From the NCBI GenBank assembly GCA_963693315.1, contig OY856186.1, positions 132,821,841-132,885,840 of the forward strand: a stretch of 64,000 nt of DNA, read 5' to 3'. Within the stretch, counting starts at the first letter, position 1. Every line of letters begins with the position of its first letter. Below, piece by piece: positions 23,110-34,929 of the stretch. A program made the position numbers and the translations under genes. A model generated the notes under the pieces. The model was not told the DNA's origin and did not search any database. It saw nothing but the letters and a program-made list of their open reading frames with translations. Source of the DNA: Diogma glabrata (Eukaryota > Arthropoda > Insecta > Diptera > Cylindrotomidae).

Positions 23110-24702
23110 CCGAAACTTTTACAATTCGAACATAGAATAGGCGGTGAAGATCCAGACATGTTCATTATAATCGATGCGGGAAGCCTGAGTGAAAAAGAAG
23201 AAGAACTAGCAAAACATTTCCATGCGTATCAGCTAAAAACTAAGAACCGTGACCGAAAAATATCCACTGGAATGATTGTAGGTATAAAGAAGAACCTAAC
23301 TTGTAGTTTTCGAATAGTAAAACGAATGAGCAATGCAGACCGATTAGAAGCAATTTGTGTTGAAGTGTGGAAAGACAAAATCAAATATCCATTCTGTGCG
23401 TTGTATAATCCTCCAAATAACAAAGCAAATTATGACATTCTACCAATCGAAATAGACTGCGTCATTATTGGAGATTTCAATAGCCCATCATTACGATGGA
23501 ATTATAAAAAGACGACCAGTGTTGGACAACACTTGGAAGATTTCATTGACACATCGCCACTCGATCAAATTGTAAGCAAGAACCAAAATGATTACACATT
23601 TCTATCTCCAACTGGTTCAAAAACAAATCCTGATTTAGTACTTGCACACGTTAATGTGAGTAGATTCGTGGAACAACAGTCTATTGCACTTCTGTCGCCT
23701 CATGGTCACAAACTTATGAAAATTGAGATTAAGAAGAAACAGACGGCATTGCCAAAAAATGTAGCATTTACATCATGGAACTTGAAAAAAGGAGATTGGG
23801 ATAAGTATAAAATGCTGTCAAATCAAAGATTCCATATGGGCTTAATTGAGAATAACAGTGATGCAACTGAGAGAAGAATCAACTCAACAATGTTGTGATG
23901 TGCTAGAGATTCAATTCCTCGTGGAAAAGAGACGAACTATAAACCTTACTGGAACGATAATTTGAAGAAATTATCGAATGAAAGAGACGATGCAGTCAAC
24001 AAATTGGAATCGAAATGGTCTGTCGAAAATTATTATGAACTTGAAACATGCCAGAAGAAATTAGAAGAAGAATTAGTATCAAGCAAAAAGACAAGGTTCG
24101 ATGAATTTGTCAACTCTCTTGACTATCGGAAAGACGGAATCACAACCCATAGAAAAGTATCAACGTTCAACGACGACATAAAAAAAAATTCTAATGAAGC
24201 AATCATACACAATAACAAATTATTGTCATCCAATTCAATGAAAGCCAAAGCATTTGTGAATCATTATACCAAAGTATCATCAGGCTCAAAAAAGATAAAT
24301 CGAATCAAAAGAGAGCAGAATGTTGAACCATTTATGTTCGATGAATTTAGAGATGCAACAAAGTCTATGGAAAAAGATAAATCACCTGGATGCGATAATA
24401 TATTACTGGAATTTATCATAAACCAAGACCTGAATGCCGCAATGGTACTTCTTGCTTTCATGAATTTTGTCTTACTTAGAGGCATACCGGCAATTTGGAG
24501 GAAGGCGATTGTAGTACCGATCCTAAAGACTGACAAACCAGCAAATGAAATCAAAAGTTATAGACCTGTCGCGTTAACATCGATCTTGTGCAAAATATAT
24601 GAAAAAATGGTAATGAAACGACTACAAGATCACCTGAAATCTGAAAGAACGAACGATTCGGCGCAGGGAGCTTTCCAAACACACAAATCATCAATCGACC
24701 AG
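23110..24702 (+). pseudogene. Non-LTR retrotransposon B: endonuclease and RT fingers
   Basis: The plus frame opens within a 5'-truncated endonuclease: DPDMFIIIDAGSL, GMIVGIKKNL, FCALYNPPNN, CVIIGDFNSPS (catalytic Asp-x-Asn), NPDLVLAHVN and LSPHGHKLMKIEI (His of the SDH-type motif). A TGA at 23896-23898 interrupts; the same frame then continues through a charged linker (KKLSNERDDAVNKLESKW) and the RT fingers (KDKSPGCDNI, RKAIVVPILK, YRPVALTSILCKIYE, AQGAFQ). The copy begins at a 7-bp target duplication (AATAATC, 23103-23109 and 26340-26346) inside ORF1 of retrotransposon A, so B is younger than A. A 107-bp hairpin cuts the RT at 24703. Confidence 0.85.
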
Positions 24703-24809
24703 TACCCTATTTCACCAAACTTACAAATTTGTAATTTCATACAAATTTTTACAAAATTTGTGAAAATTTGCATGAAATTACAAATTTGTAAGTTTGGTGA
24801 AATAGGGTA
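24703..24809. mobile_element. 107-bp hairpin element, copy 1
   Basis: Perfect or nearly perfect fold-back beginning TACCCTATTTCACCAAAC and ending GTTTGGTGAAATAGGGTA, arms about 48 bp. CAG precedes (24700-24702) and follows (24810-24812). Removing the element plus one CAG restores the RT frame of the host, so a 3-bp target duplication, as in Harbinger-type elements, fits best. Other copies at 55585-55691 and 55890-55996 have the same length. Confidence 0.85.
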
Positions 24810-26339
24810 CAGGTTGCATTTCTTTGTAATCAAATTCAGAATAATTTCAATGCAAATCTGACAACAGTCGTAACATTCATCGACTTCAAAGCTGCATACG
24901 ATCTGGTTTCGAGAAACATCTTACTCTCCAAATTATCAAAAATGAAAACTCCAAATTACATTCTTTGTGCAATTCATGATTTCTTATGTCAAAGATTCAT
25001 ATCAGTTCGATGCCATGACAAAACATCATCATTCAAACAAGTGAGAAGAGGTCTCCCTCAATGTGCAGTTTCGACCACAACATTGTTCAATTGCATGGTC
25101 AATGATCTGTGTCAAATTTTACGATCCATCCCAGGGGTCGATGTCGTATTGTTTGCTGATGATTTAGCAATTATTGTTGCTGGGGATGACATGCAGACAA
25201 TAGAAACAATTATGAACTGTGCACTAAAAGAACTGAATGAATGGACCGAAATGAATGAAATGGAAGTGAATATGGAAAAGACGTTCTACCAAATTTTTTC
25301 GATGTGTAATATTACACAGAAACCGGAACTTTATTTCAATGAAATAAACGTTAAAGAAACAATTCGTCAACGATACCTCGGTGTAGAACTAGACCAACGG
25401 CTAACATTCAAATTTCATGTAAGCACTCAAATCGAAAAATCGGAAAAGCGAATGAAAGTCTTGAAAAGACTGACCGGAACGAAATGGGGAACATCTAAAG
25501 ATACATTGATTTTAACATACAAATCTTATATCTTGCCAATTTTGACTTATGGTCAGGAACTGTTAATATGCGCAAGCCCATCAATGGTTAAGAAATTAGT
25601 AATAGTCCAGAACAAGGCATTAAGGATAATAACCGGAGGAGTGAAGTCAACACCGATTAATGCTATGGAGATGTTTAGTGGCATCAAACCAATTCAATTT
25701 GCTTATGAAGAAGCTGCTTTAAAAATGTTTGAAAGGATAATAAGAACACCAAACAGCCTCTGGAACACTTTCCAAATGGTTGAAAATCGCCTTCCTTCTA
25801 AACTTTCATTCGTACATAGACTTCAACGTATTTACGAAAAGTTCAGATTGGAAAATCCGACAAAAATAAGGAGATTCACATCAGGAAAATATCAACGAAA
25901 AAACTTTAAGAAATTCATTAAAGCAAAAGAATCAATCAGAGAGAAAGTCGACGAAGAAATAAACATGCATCACCAGTTAATGTCAGAAAACAAAAAATGG
26001 GCGAACATCAACCAAAAATCTGTCCTTTCGACGAATCGGAAGGTATACGTGGCCAATTTCAGAAAAATTACCGGGCATGATCTGTTATACAAACATTTAG
26101 CTCGAATTGGTGTAGTTCAGTCTCCCATTTGCATCTTCTGTCACAATGAGGTACAAACGTCCGATCACATAATGAACTATTCACACATTGAAGAAGCAAA
26201 AAAGAAATTCGAAGAAACATCACCAAACGAAGAAGATTTATTTTCGGAATTGTATTGGTATGTCAGGGATAGACAGTGAAAAAAAATGAAACTATTATAA
26301 TTTTGAATTAATTGAAATAAATAGCATTAGAAATAAAAA
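24810..26339 (+). pseudogene. Non-LTR retrotransposon B: RT palm, thumb, C-terminus and 3' tail
   Basis: Continues the RT after the hairpin: TFIDFKAAYDLV (motif A), VRRGLPQCAVST (motif B; usual G.PQG.. changed to G.PQC), VVLFADDLAII (motif C) and NMEKTFYQIF (motif D). The C-terminal part has TGHDLLYKHLARIG and CIFCHNEVQTSDHIM, a Cys-x2-Cys...His zinc element found at the end of Jockey/LOA/R1-like polymerases. The frame ends at TGA 26277-26279; a short 3' UTR ends in an A-rich tail at 26328-26339, directly followed by the target duplication. About 445 codons remain open, so this copy is relatively young apart from the hairpin and the one nonsense codon. Confidence 0.88.
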
Positions 26340-26640
26340 AATAATCATTACATTTATAGCATCTTGTCAAATAAAGGCCATCAACAACCCTACAAGAATC
26401 ATATCTTACGTATAATTTGCCCACATTCAATAGTTGTTTGTATGTTGAGGCATCAACTTCTATAACCGCATCATACACGTTTTTATTTCTTCTTTTCCAA
26501 ATCGTTTTAACGGTAATATTACAATTTTGCATAAATTTTGTTTTGTTTTCGTTTTGTTTTTTGATAGCTTGATAAATAGATTTGATAAATATATAAATAA
26601 AGAGAATGATGTGTGCATTTTGTCGCCTCACCCTGCCGTC
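26340..26640 (-). pseudogene. Retrotransposon A ORF1, upstream part with first zinc knuckle
   Basis: The minus frame carries YDAVIEVDASTYKQLLN, LYVRYDSCRVVDGLYL and then RCYKCNDY, the start of a CCHC knuckle preceded by the β-strand-rich region usual in Jockey-type gag proteins. It breaks at the target site of retrotransposon B. Taken with 22879-23109 the flanks give a regular Cys-x2-Cys-x4-His-x4-Cys spacing across the removed insertion. No convincing start codon; the 5' end of element A is not found beyond about 26640. Confidence 0.7.
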
Positions 26641-27760
26641 ACACTATGATGGTAATATGATTTTATTTATTTGATGGTACTATTTACTATACCAAGGGTG
26701 CCAGGCATGAGGTCAATGAAACCATATTCTGTTTTTTTTATTTTTTAACGAGCCACCACTTTACGCATTTAAGTACACAATTTTTTTTACCTATGTCTGA
26801 AGTGCTAAAAAATAATTGTTTTCACACAATTATTTATTACACAACTAGTTATTTCCAAATTTAAGAAATAAAAATAAAAAATAATTAAAATTCATTAATA
26901 AAAAGACTAAAAATTCATTAATTAACACAGAACACTTTTGATTAAATCTTTGAAATATGGTGTATAATTTGTTAAAGCCGTTCGCAACAATTCTGTATGA
27001 TGCTGATTGGTCAACTGTGAACGATATCTCGACTTCACGAGCTTCATTGTGGAGTACAAATATTTACAGCAATATCTAGTACCAAAAACTGAAATTAGAT
27101 GGCAAGCAGATTGTTTTAAGTGTGGATATTTTGATTCTGGAACGAGTGTCAGAAATTCAATTAAAGAAGTAACTTTGCAAAGCCTGATCCTCTTGCATCT
27201 CTAACAACCCCAGTTCCCCAGCTGCTTCTACAAGTATTATTTCAGAAATTGAAAATCCACCTTCAATAATACCACAAATACCTAAATGGGTTGATAAAAA
27301 ATATTACAACTTATTTTTGTTTTGCTTGCTTTTCTCTTGTTGTGTAAAGAAAGTGCGACTCCTACAAAATAATTTTGAAAATTGAAGATAAATGTGACAA
27401 AAAAAACCAAAAGAAAATTTCGCTATTTTTTTTGTGCGCAGATAAAATTTGCCACTTTTAAGAAAATACAACTGCAACAATAAAATTTCTTTAAAAAATT
27501 CTGGAGTCAAAAATCCTGCGAAAAAAATTCTGAAATAAAAGATTCCGAAATATGTAGTTTGATAACACTAGTTTACAAGAAAAATCTTCCTAAATAAAAC
27601 CCAACTTTGCTTATAGATTTTGACCTGCTGAACACGAATATCATATTCATTTGTTTAAGTTAGCTCTTGTTTTTGAGATATTCACGGAAAATCAATTTTT
27701 TCGGTGAACTAAAATCTTATTTCGGTTTTTGGATCGCATAATTTACAAAACAAACAAATC
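26641..27760. other. AT-rich, no supported gene
   Basis: A 65-codon frame (27007-27204) with a CFKCGYF motif lacks any other support. Nothing else recognised. Confidence 0.45.
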
Positions 27761-28618
27761 TATCTATCTATCTATCTATTTATCTATCTATCTTCTATCT
27801 TCTATCTTCTATCTGCCATCTTCCATCTTCCATCTTCCATCTTCCATCTTCCATCTTCCATCTTCCATCTTCCATCTTCCTTCTTCCATATTCCATCTTC
27901 CATCTTCCATCTTCCATCTTCCATCTTCCGTCTTCCATCTTCCATCTTCCATCTTCCATCTTCCATATTCCATCTTCCATCTTCCATCTTCCATCTTCCA
28001 TCTTCCATCTTCCATCTTCCATCTTCCATCTTCCGTCTTCCGTCTTCTATCTTCCATCTTCCATCTTCCATCTTCCATCTTCCATCTTCCATCTTCCATC
28101 TTCAATCTTCCATCTTCCATCTTCCATCTTCCATCTTCCATCTTCCATCTTCCATCTTCCATCTTCCATCTTCCATCTTCCATATTTCATCTTCCATCTT
28201 CCATCTTCCATCGTCCATCTTCCATCTTCCATCTTAAATCTTCCATCTTCCATCTTCCATCTTCCACCTTCCATCTTCCATCTTCCATCTTCCATCTTCC
28301 ATCTTCCATCTTCCATCTTCCATCTTCCATCTTCCATCTTCCATCTTCCATCTTCCATCTTCCATCTTCCATCTTCCATCTTCCATCTTCCATCTTCCAT
28401 CTTCCATCTTCCATCTTCCATCTTCCATCTTCCATCTTCCATCTTCCATCTTCCATCTTCCATCTTCCATCTTCCATCTTCCATCTTCCATCTTCCATCT
28501 TCCATCTTCCATCTTCCATCTTCCATCTTCCATCTTCCATCTTCCATCTTCCATTTTCCATCTTTCATCTTCCATCTTCCATCTTCCATCTTCCATCTTC
28601 CATCTTCCATCTTCCAAA
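27761..28618. repeat. 7-bp satellite (CTTCCAT)n with CTAT-repeat leader
   Basis: The tract opens with CTAT units (27761-27790), passes through TTCTATC units (27791-27812) and becomes about 115 copies of CTTCCAT. The 7-base unit gives a heptapeptide repeat in each of several frames (SIFHLPS on plus, EDGRWKM on minus), which explains the long open frames on both strands. Sparse single-base variants are spread unevenly: more at 27870-28250, almost none at 28270-28540. Confidence 0.95.
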
Positions 28619-28669
28619 AAAAAAATTTATATACGATAAATTTATTTACGATATGAGATATAACGAAAA

Positions 28670-29640
28670 CGACCGACACTCTCACGGTCGCATTTGTTGA
28701 GGTAGATCAAAAAAATTTTCTGTACTTGTGTGTTCTATTAATATCTTGGACAAGTTCGTGAATCAGCAAAATCCGACACGTGGTTAAGAAACTAGAGGCT
28801 TTTTTCTGAAAAAAATTGATTTTTTAAAACCGTTATAACGGCCGTTTGGATACTAATATTTCTAAAAATTTAACAAATCTAGAATTTTTGGAATCTTTTT
28901 TATCAATTTGTTTTAAAAATAGACCTCTGCAGTTAGAGGTTCCTGTGTGAGCGGCTCCAACAAAAAAGTTTGCAAAAAAATTTTTTTTTTTGAAACATCC
29001 GGCGCTCTCACGGTCGCATTTATAAGGCCATATCAAAAAAACCTTTTTAAAAAATGTGCGTTTTATTAATATCTTGGACAAGTTCGTAAATCAGCCCCAT
29101 CCAACACATGGTTAAGAAACTAGAAGCTTTATACTAGAAAAACTCTGTTTTTTAGATCCGTTATAACGGCCGTTTGGATTCTAATATTTTTAAAAACTTC
29201 ATAAATTTAGAATCTTTGAAACCTTTTTAATCAGTTTTTTTTTTTTCAAAAAAAGACCTTTGCAGTTGGAGGTTTCTGAGTGAGCGGCTCCAACAAAAAA
29301 GCTTGTAAAACACAAAATGCGTTTAAATCAACCGGCGCTCTCACGGTTGCATTTGTGGAGCCAGATCCAAAAAACCTTTCTTAAAAATATGTGTTTTATT
29401 AATATCTTGGACGAGTTCGTAAATCAGAAAAATCTGACACATGGTTAAGGAACTATAGGCTTTATACTAGAAAAAAAAGTGGTTTTTTTAATCCATTATA
29501 ACGGCCGTTTGGATACTAATATTTTTTAAATCTTCATAAATTTAGAATCTGTGGAAACATTTTAATCCGTTTCTTATAAATATAAACCTCTGCAGTTAGA
29601 GGTTTTTGACTTGTTGGCTTCAACAAAAAAGTTTGCAACA
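28670..29640. repeat. Tandem array of about 330-bp units, three copies
   Basis: CTCTCACGGTCGCATTT recurs at about 28678, 29006 and 29337. Each unit also holds TTATAACGGCCGTTTGGAT, TCTTGGACAAGTTCGT and GCAGTTAGAGGTTTCTG. The last unit is more diverged. No coding frame. Confidence 0.9.
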
Positions 29641-30140
29641 ATCCCCAACTACAATTTCCAAAAACCTTATAACAGTCAATGTCAACCTTATAACAGTCAA
29701 AAAAATAAAAGATTTGAATAGAAAAAATTAATTTTTTTTTCTTAGAAATAAACTATTTTGATATTTTGCAGTAATTGCACGACATATTATATAGAGTAGG
29801 TTTGTGTCATAAATTGTCACACACATGTTCTGTGGTAGATTTGATATTTGTTTGTTGCAAAATTGGATAGATATAATTTTGCTTGTAGGTAGCTAATTTT
29901 CTTTTTAAAATTTGTTTGATATCTGTTTGAAATTAGTTTGTTTTGTTTAAACTAATCTGATACATCAGATTCTACTGGTACACAAAACTGTCTGATCTCG
30001 AAATCTACCTATTTCTAGCGGAAATACGTGCCGCTTGGAGTTTTTATTTATGAAACATAAACTTATTGTACCTCAAAGTATTAGGTTACGTGATTAAACT
30101 TATTCATTAGGTTCATCTTGTATAGAAAAACGCAAACTAC
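29641..30140. other. Unassigned AT-rich sequence
   Basis: No gene recognised. CAACCTTATAACAGTCAA occurs twice close together (29662-29700). Confidence 0.4.
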
Positions 30141-31190
30141 GAGCTCGCGGATTTTTTACTGGGCCCAATTGAGTAAACATAGCTTTACATTGAAAAGTGT
30201 GAAGTTTGCCAGAGATTTCGTTTAGCAAATCAAACAGAACCTTTGCAATCTCATGATATTCCTAATCGACCGTACGAAAGAATTTCTTTGAATATTTGTG
30301 AAGTAAGGAGAAAAATATATCTAATTATTATTGACGTATAAAAAAATTGCAGATAAAATTACCAGTTATGTTATAGGAGTTTTAGAAACCATATTTGGGA
30401 AACTAACAGTGCCAAATCTACTTTTATCAGATAATGTCCCATTTAATTCAGAGAAAGAAAGAGGATTTGCAAACGTATGGAACGATAACTTAAATGATTC
30501 TGGTTCACGTTATCCGTAATTTAATGAATTAGCGGAAAACGCAGTACCAATATCCAAGAGATTAATAAAAACAGAGAGGCTTTGAGGAAAAGATAATGAC
30601 ATTCAGGCAAGTTTATTAGGGTACCGAATACTCCGTTGACAGCTGTAAGTTACTGTCCAGCATAACTGTTAATGTTAAGAAAATCAAGGGTATAAACACC
30701 ATTAGTGTTACTAAACCAAAAATTTATTAATGAAAAAGATATTTAGACTGCGATCCAATTGATGCTAAATAGTACTAAACGGGCTAAATAAATTAAGTCA
30801 ACTATTTTATTTGAATAAATCAACATGTTGTTTCTAAATAAATGTGAAGAAATTCATACGTTAAACAACATCTGACAACATGACAACTGAGAACTCGATT
30901 ACATTAATTAAAATTAAAATGCAGCAATTTTGTGAAATTAAATTTAGATTTCGCAATTTAGTACAATTTAGCAGCCATGGTTAAGAATAAAATTATCAAA
31001 AATCAGACAACACAAAAATGGTATTATGACAGAAATTCTAAGCCACTGACAAGACTGGACTGAGTGTAGAAGAGGAACCAGGAAACATCAAAATGTCGTA
31101 CAATGGTAGGTCTTATTTAGTAAAAGATTCAAATGAAAATGTAATACACAGATACAGAATATTTTTGAACAAATCTAATATAATGAATGA
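30141..31190 (+). pseudogene. Ty3/gypsy-type integrase remnant
   Basis: Short frames line up with a gypsy integrase: CEVCQRFRLANQ and EIP-like HDIPNRPYERISLNI (zinc-binding end and first strand) near 30209-30300, LIIID (first catalytic Asp), then KLTVPNLLLSDN (second Asp), FANVW, SGSRYP, LAENAV (region of the catalytic Glu) and SLLGYR. A further piece at about 31000-31180 (KWYYDRNSKPL, SYLVKDSNENVIHRYR) resembles the C-terminal domain. Stops and frameshifts separate all pieces. No long terminal repeats or RT are visible, so only a fragment of the pol region survives. Confidence 0.75.
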
Positions 31191-31424
31191 TAAGTCAAAT
31201 AATTCAAGTGATTTTTCAGTTTTTTGTTAATACAAATTATAGCGAATTACGAAAGCAATGAGACTAATAATATGGTTCACCACAACTCAAATGTATTGAA
31301 TGATTTGTAAAATACCTTTTTTTTAGCAGAGGGCCTTGAGACTTACAATTCAAGTTGCACTACGAACTGAAGGTCTTTTGAGCTTACCCTGGTTGATTTT
31401 TTAGTCAGTCGTCGTCGTCATCGT

Positions 31425-31860
31425 CTATGCCGTTACTGTTTGTATTCTGTAATACAAGCTGAGGGTTTTAATAAAATTAATTACCTTAATTGGAGTGACG
31501 TCTTGTGGTAGTGGAAGTGTTACTCTAGTACGACCCAGTTGGTTGTATCTGTGCCAAGGGAGTTCAGGACATTTGCAAATGACGTGTTTCATCGTTTCCG
31601 CGTCCGAATAGTAGAATCCACACTTTGTTAGGAAATGAAAATCCCCCTTATCCCTATTACGTGTCACCCTATGGTAACAACCTTTCTCACACCATTGCCA
31701 CTTGCATTTCTTAAATCCAGTCCAAAAGCTGGTCTTATTTCTTTTATTTCTTCAAAATTTTTCTCATGATATATGAAGTTTTCATGAACAATGAACCGTT
31801 GAGGTAATATTTGAATAAAATAACATTCAGTTGTTCCCATTCAATTAGTCTGCAAGTGGC
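31425..31860 (-). pseudogene. C-terminal fragment of a non-LTR retrotransposon polymerase
   Basis: The minus frame 31667-31425 reads ETMKHVICKCPELPWHRYNQLG, here split as ETMKHVICKCP and RYNQLG, the 'E-T-x-x-H-x-x-C-x-C-P' zinc element and RLG motif that end many R1/I/Jockey-like polymerases. Upstream frames to about 31860 are shifted and carry no motif. The start codon is not ATG. Truncated fossil, unrelated copy to elements A and B. Confidence 0.55.
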
Positions 31861-33343
31861 GGAAATGGTTTTCTATTTCCATATAACATTATAAAATTTG
31901 TATAAGTTTTTTTTGTTCCCATCAAAAATTGCAGTACTTGTCATTTTTTTTCGTTTTTTTCTTCAAAACTCAGGCTTCTATTTCCATAAAATTATAAAAT
32001 TTGTGTAAGTTTTTTCCCATAAAAAATTGCAATATTTGCCATTTTTTTGTTTTTGAAGTTATACTTCTTTGCGCTCGTTGTAAATATTTTGATGGGGTGT
32101 TAATCGAGAAACCGCATCACGCTGTTTGAAGTTATATTTTAACCTTTATGCTGTATGGTAATAAAGACGAAATTAGTAAATCAACCTTATGCTGTATGGT
32201 AATAAAGACGAAATTACTAAATCAATCATATTTTATAATAATAAAACATTATTCGCTTAGTTATCTTTGATCAATTTTTTTTTTCACTTTTCGGAATTAT
32301 CATTAAAATGAAAAGTTAATGTATAATGTGACAAACAAATATGTACATTTATATGAAAATTATGTTAAATTATTTTTTAACAAATACATATTTCTAATTT
32401 ACAACAAATATGTTCTTATGGTTTGCAATTATATAAAATATGTACATATTTCTATGCATTATCACCAATACGATACATATAAGCATTGCTTATATATCAT
32501 TAAACAAAGCTGTTTGCATTAGCAGAGCTGCCATCACATGTTCCAAAAATTGGAAATTGACATTTCTTTTCCTCTTCTTAGAAACTTTGATGAACCAAGA
32601 ATTTGCATTGGAACCTTAGTACCGAAGAAAAAGATTATGAACAATATCAAAGCTACAGGTTTAAAGTGTTTTACTTATTGAGTGAAATATGCTTCTCCAT
32701 TACTTTCAAAACTAATATTGTTATTGCAAGGGATCTATAAAATATGTATATGCAAATATGTTAACAAATGTTGTGATTTGACTGTTTTAATAATAATATA
32801 TGTCTGAATTTACAAATGAAATTAGTCTTATTATTATTTTTTCCAATTTTTGTTTTAAGTTGTGGGAAGGAATGTCAAAATAAGACGATGACCATAAAGC
32901 GATTAAACCCATAATATTTATATTTGATAATATTTTTTTTTTTTGAATATTTTTTTTTTATTTTTTTGACTAACAAAAATATGAAAAATCGACGATTATA
33001 CGTTCTTATACTTTTTGAATAATATTTTTTTTTTATTTTGTTTTTTTGAATAATATTTTTGTTTTTTTTTTTAGCTATTTTTTTTTTTAATGTATCCTAT
33101 CTGCCTTTCTGTGTGCGTGTGTGCGAGCGAATGGCCAAAGAAGTATAACTTCCACCGTCTGGTCCGACGCAGACCCTACTTTTTTTTCCTCAAAATTATA
33201 GAACTTGGAAAAAAAAAGTCAGTCGGTGGTGAGCTAGAAATGAGTTATGAGTAAACAACAAAAATAACCAATTTATTGATCATTTTTTAAAGTTATAAAT
33301 TTTTTTTGAATAATGTAAAATTTTTTTTAAAGTAAAACAAAGA
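31861..33343. repeat. Local duplications and T-rich tracts, no gene
   Basis: About 31880-32050 holds two diverged copies of a CTATTTCCAT...AAAATTTGTAT...AAAAATTGCA unit. At 32140-32227 a 43-bp unit (TTATGCTGTATGGTAATAAA...) is tandemly duplicated. From 32925 to 33095 poly-T/ATTTTTTT tracts dominate. At 33120-33180 a short GC-richer patch (GCGAGCGAATGGCC) is present. Nothing coding. Confidence 0.6.
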
Positions 33344-34064
33344 CAAAAATATGGAGGGGCTGAAATCTCACAGCTCTGAGATATCAAGACTTCGGTCTGG
33401 GTTAAGGGTTTGTATATAGTTTTCGGCAAAAAACTTTTATGAGGACATGGTTTTTAGTTTTGGGCAGAGATGTATATCAAACATAACTCTTTGTTAAAGT
33501 ACAAGTATTTTTTATCTCTGTTTAAAAATTTATTACAAAACTATAACACGAAACATCAATACGTTGCCCGAATATTATAATCAAAATTCCAAAAATATTA
33601 AAAACAATTAAATAAAATCAAACTTTTTCAAAATTCCAAAAATATTCCAAAAATTAGAATGAAATCAAATATTTAAATTTTTTCTAGATTCTAATAAATA
33701 ATATTTCAAAAATTCTTAAAAATTCAAACTTTTTCCAAAATTCTAAAAATATTGCAAAAATTATTACAAAATCAAAAATTGAAAATTTTTTCCAAATTCC
33801 AAAAATTATAATAAAATCAAAAATTAAAAATTTCTTAAAAGTCTAAAAATATTCCTAAAATTATTACAAAATCAAAAATTAAAACTTTTGCCGAAATTCT
33901 AAAAATTACAAAATCAAAAATACAAACATTTTCAAAATTCCAAAAATATTTCCAAAACTATAGCAAATTAAAAAAGTTCCATGTCCAATTTCATTTTAAA
34001 TTACATTTACGTCATAAAAACAGCTACATTTTTTTTCCATACAATTGGCTAAAAAAATAAATGA

Positions 34065-34515
34065 AAACATTTTTTGACACACTTGACATTATTTTTTGAC
34101 AAACTTATAATGCCATAATTCTCTATAATAATAATAAAATATCATGTCATACAAACTATTAATTTTATTTTTTTCTAAAAAAAATTGGGTAAAAAATAAA
34201 TAAAAACCTTTCTTTTGAACCACTTGACAACATTTTTTGACAAACTTATAATGCCATAATTCTTAATAATAATAATAAAATTTCATTTCAATCAAACAAT
34301 TTTATTTTTTTTCCAAAAACTTGGGTAAAAAACTAAATAAAAATCTTTTGACACACTTGACAACATTTTTTTGACAAACTTATAATGCCATAATTCTCAA
34401 TAATAATAATAAAATTTCATTTCAATCAAACAATTTTATTCTTTTCCAAAAAATTTGGTAAAAAACTAAATAAAAATCTTTTGACACACTTGACAACATT
34501 TTTTTGGCAAACTTT
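34065..34515. repeat. 137-bp tandem units within the palindrome
   Basis: TTTTGACACACTTGAC and AACTTATAATGCCATAATTC recur about every 110-140 bp, three to four times, separated by AATAATAATAAAATTTCATT. The same unit appears in reverse at 38500-38760 and 63830-64000, where the spacing of GAGAATTATGGCATTATAAG is 137 bp. Confidence 0.75.
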
Positions 34516-34929
34516 TAATTTTTTTTTTTTAATAAAATGTGATATGTAGTAGGCATTACAATATGTGTCACAACAACACATAAAAACCTTTTAAGACCAA
34601 GGTCCCACAACAACATACGTTCTAAGGATGTTAATGGACGCAAATCTGTTTTTTGTTTTTTTTTTAATATTTTTTTGTTAAATAATGGATAACTAAACCA
34701 TAAATCCTATCACATATAAAATATGACATAGGCCAATATTTCGTGATAGGATAGGGAAAATAAAAATAAAATAAGAGATAAAAAGCAAATTTGTTTTAAA
34801 AATTTGCAGGAACAAAACTAAAATTGGTTTGCCAATAGTCCAGCTAATGGCATAATCCTTGATTATAGGACGCAGTATATTTTTCAATGATTAAAGCTCA
34901 GATATATAGTTATATGAAAGCTCGTTTCT
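34515..34929. mobile_element. Fold-back element D, copy 2 (one terminal repeat)
   Basis: Left terminal repeat at 34515-34645 (GTGTCACAACAACACATAAA, CCCACAACAACATACG), then the D interior (CATAAATCCTATCACAT, GATAGGATAGGGAAAAT, GCTCGTTTCTTCGAGCAAGC). The second terminal repeat is missing and module E follows directly. Confidence 0.7.

Noticed and set aside
24700..24812. TA target duplication (mariner-type) for the 107-bp hairpin
   Set aside because: Treating TA as the duplicate leaves the host reverse transcriptase out of frame; CAG restores it.
27729..28700. Long open frames of heptapeptide repeats on both strands
   Set aside because: They are translations of the 7-bp satellite in every frame; no start context, no splice signals, and no preference for one frame.
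30331..30519. Independent 62-codon gene
   Set aside because: It is part of the decayed gypsy integrase reading (SDN, FANVW motifs), not a separate gene.
32925..33095. T-rich tract as a pyrimidine-rich regulatory element
   Set aside because: Simple low-complexity sequence with no gene next to it.
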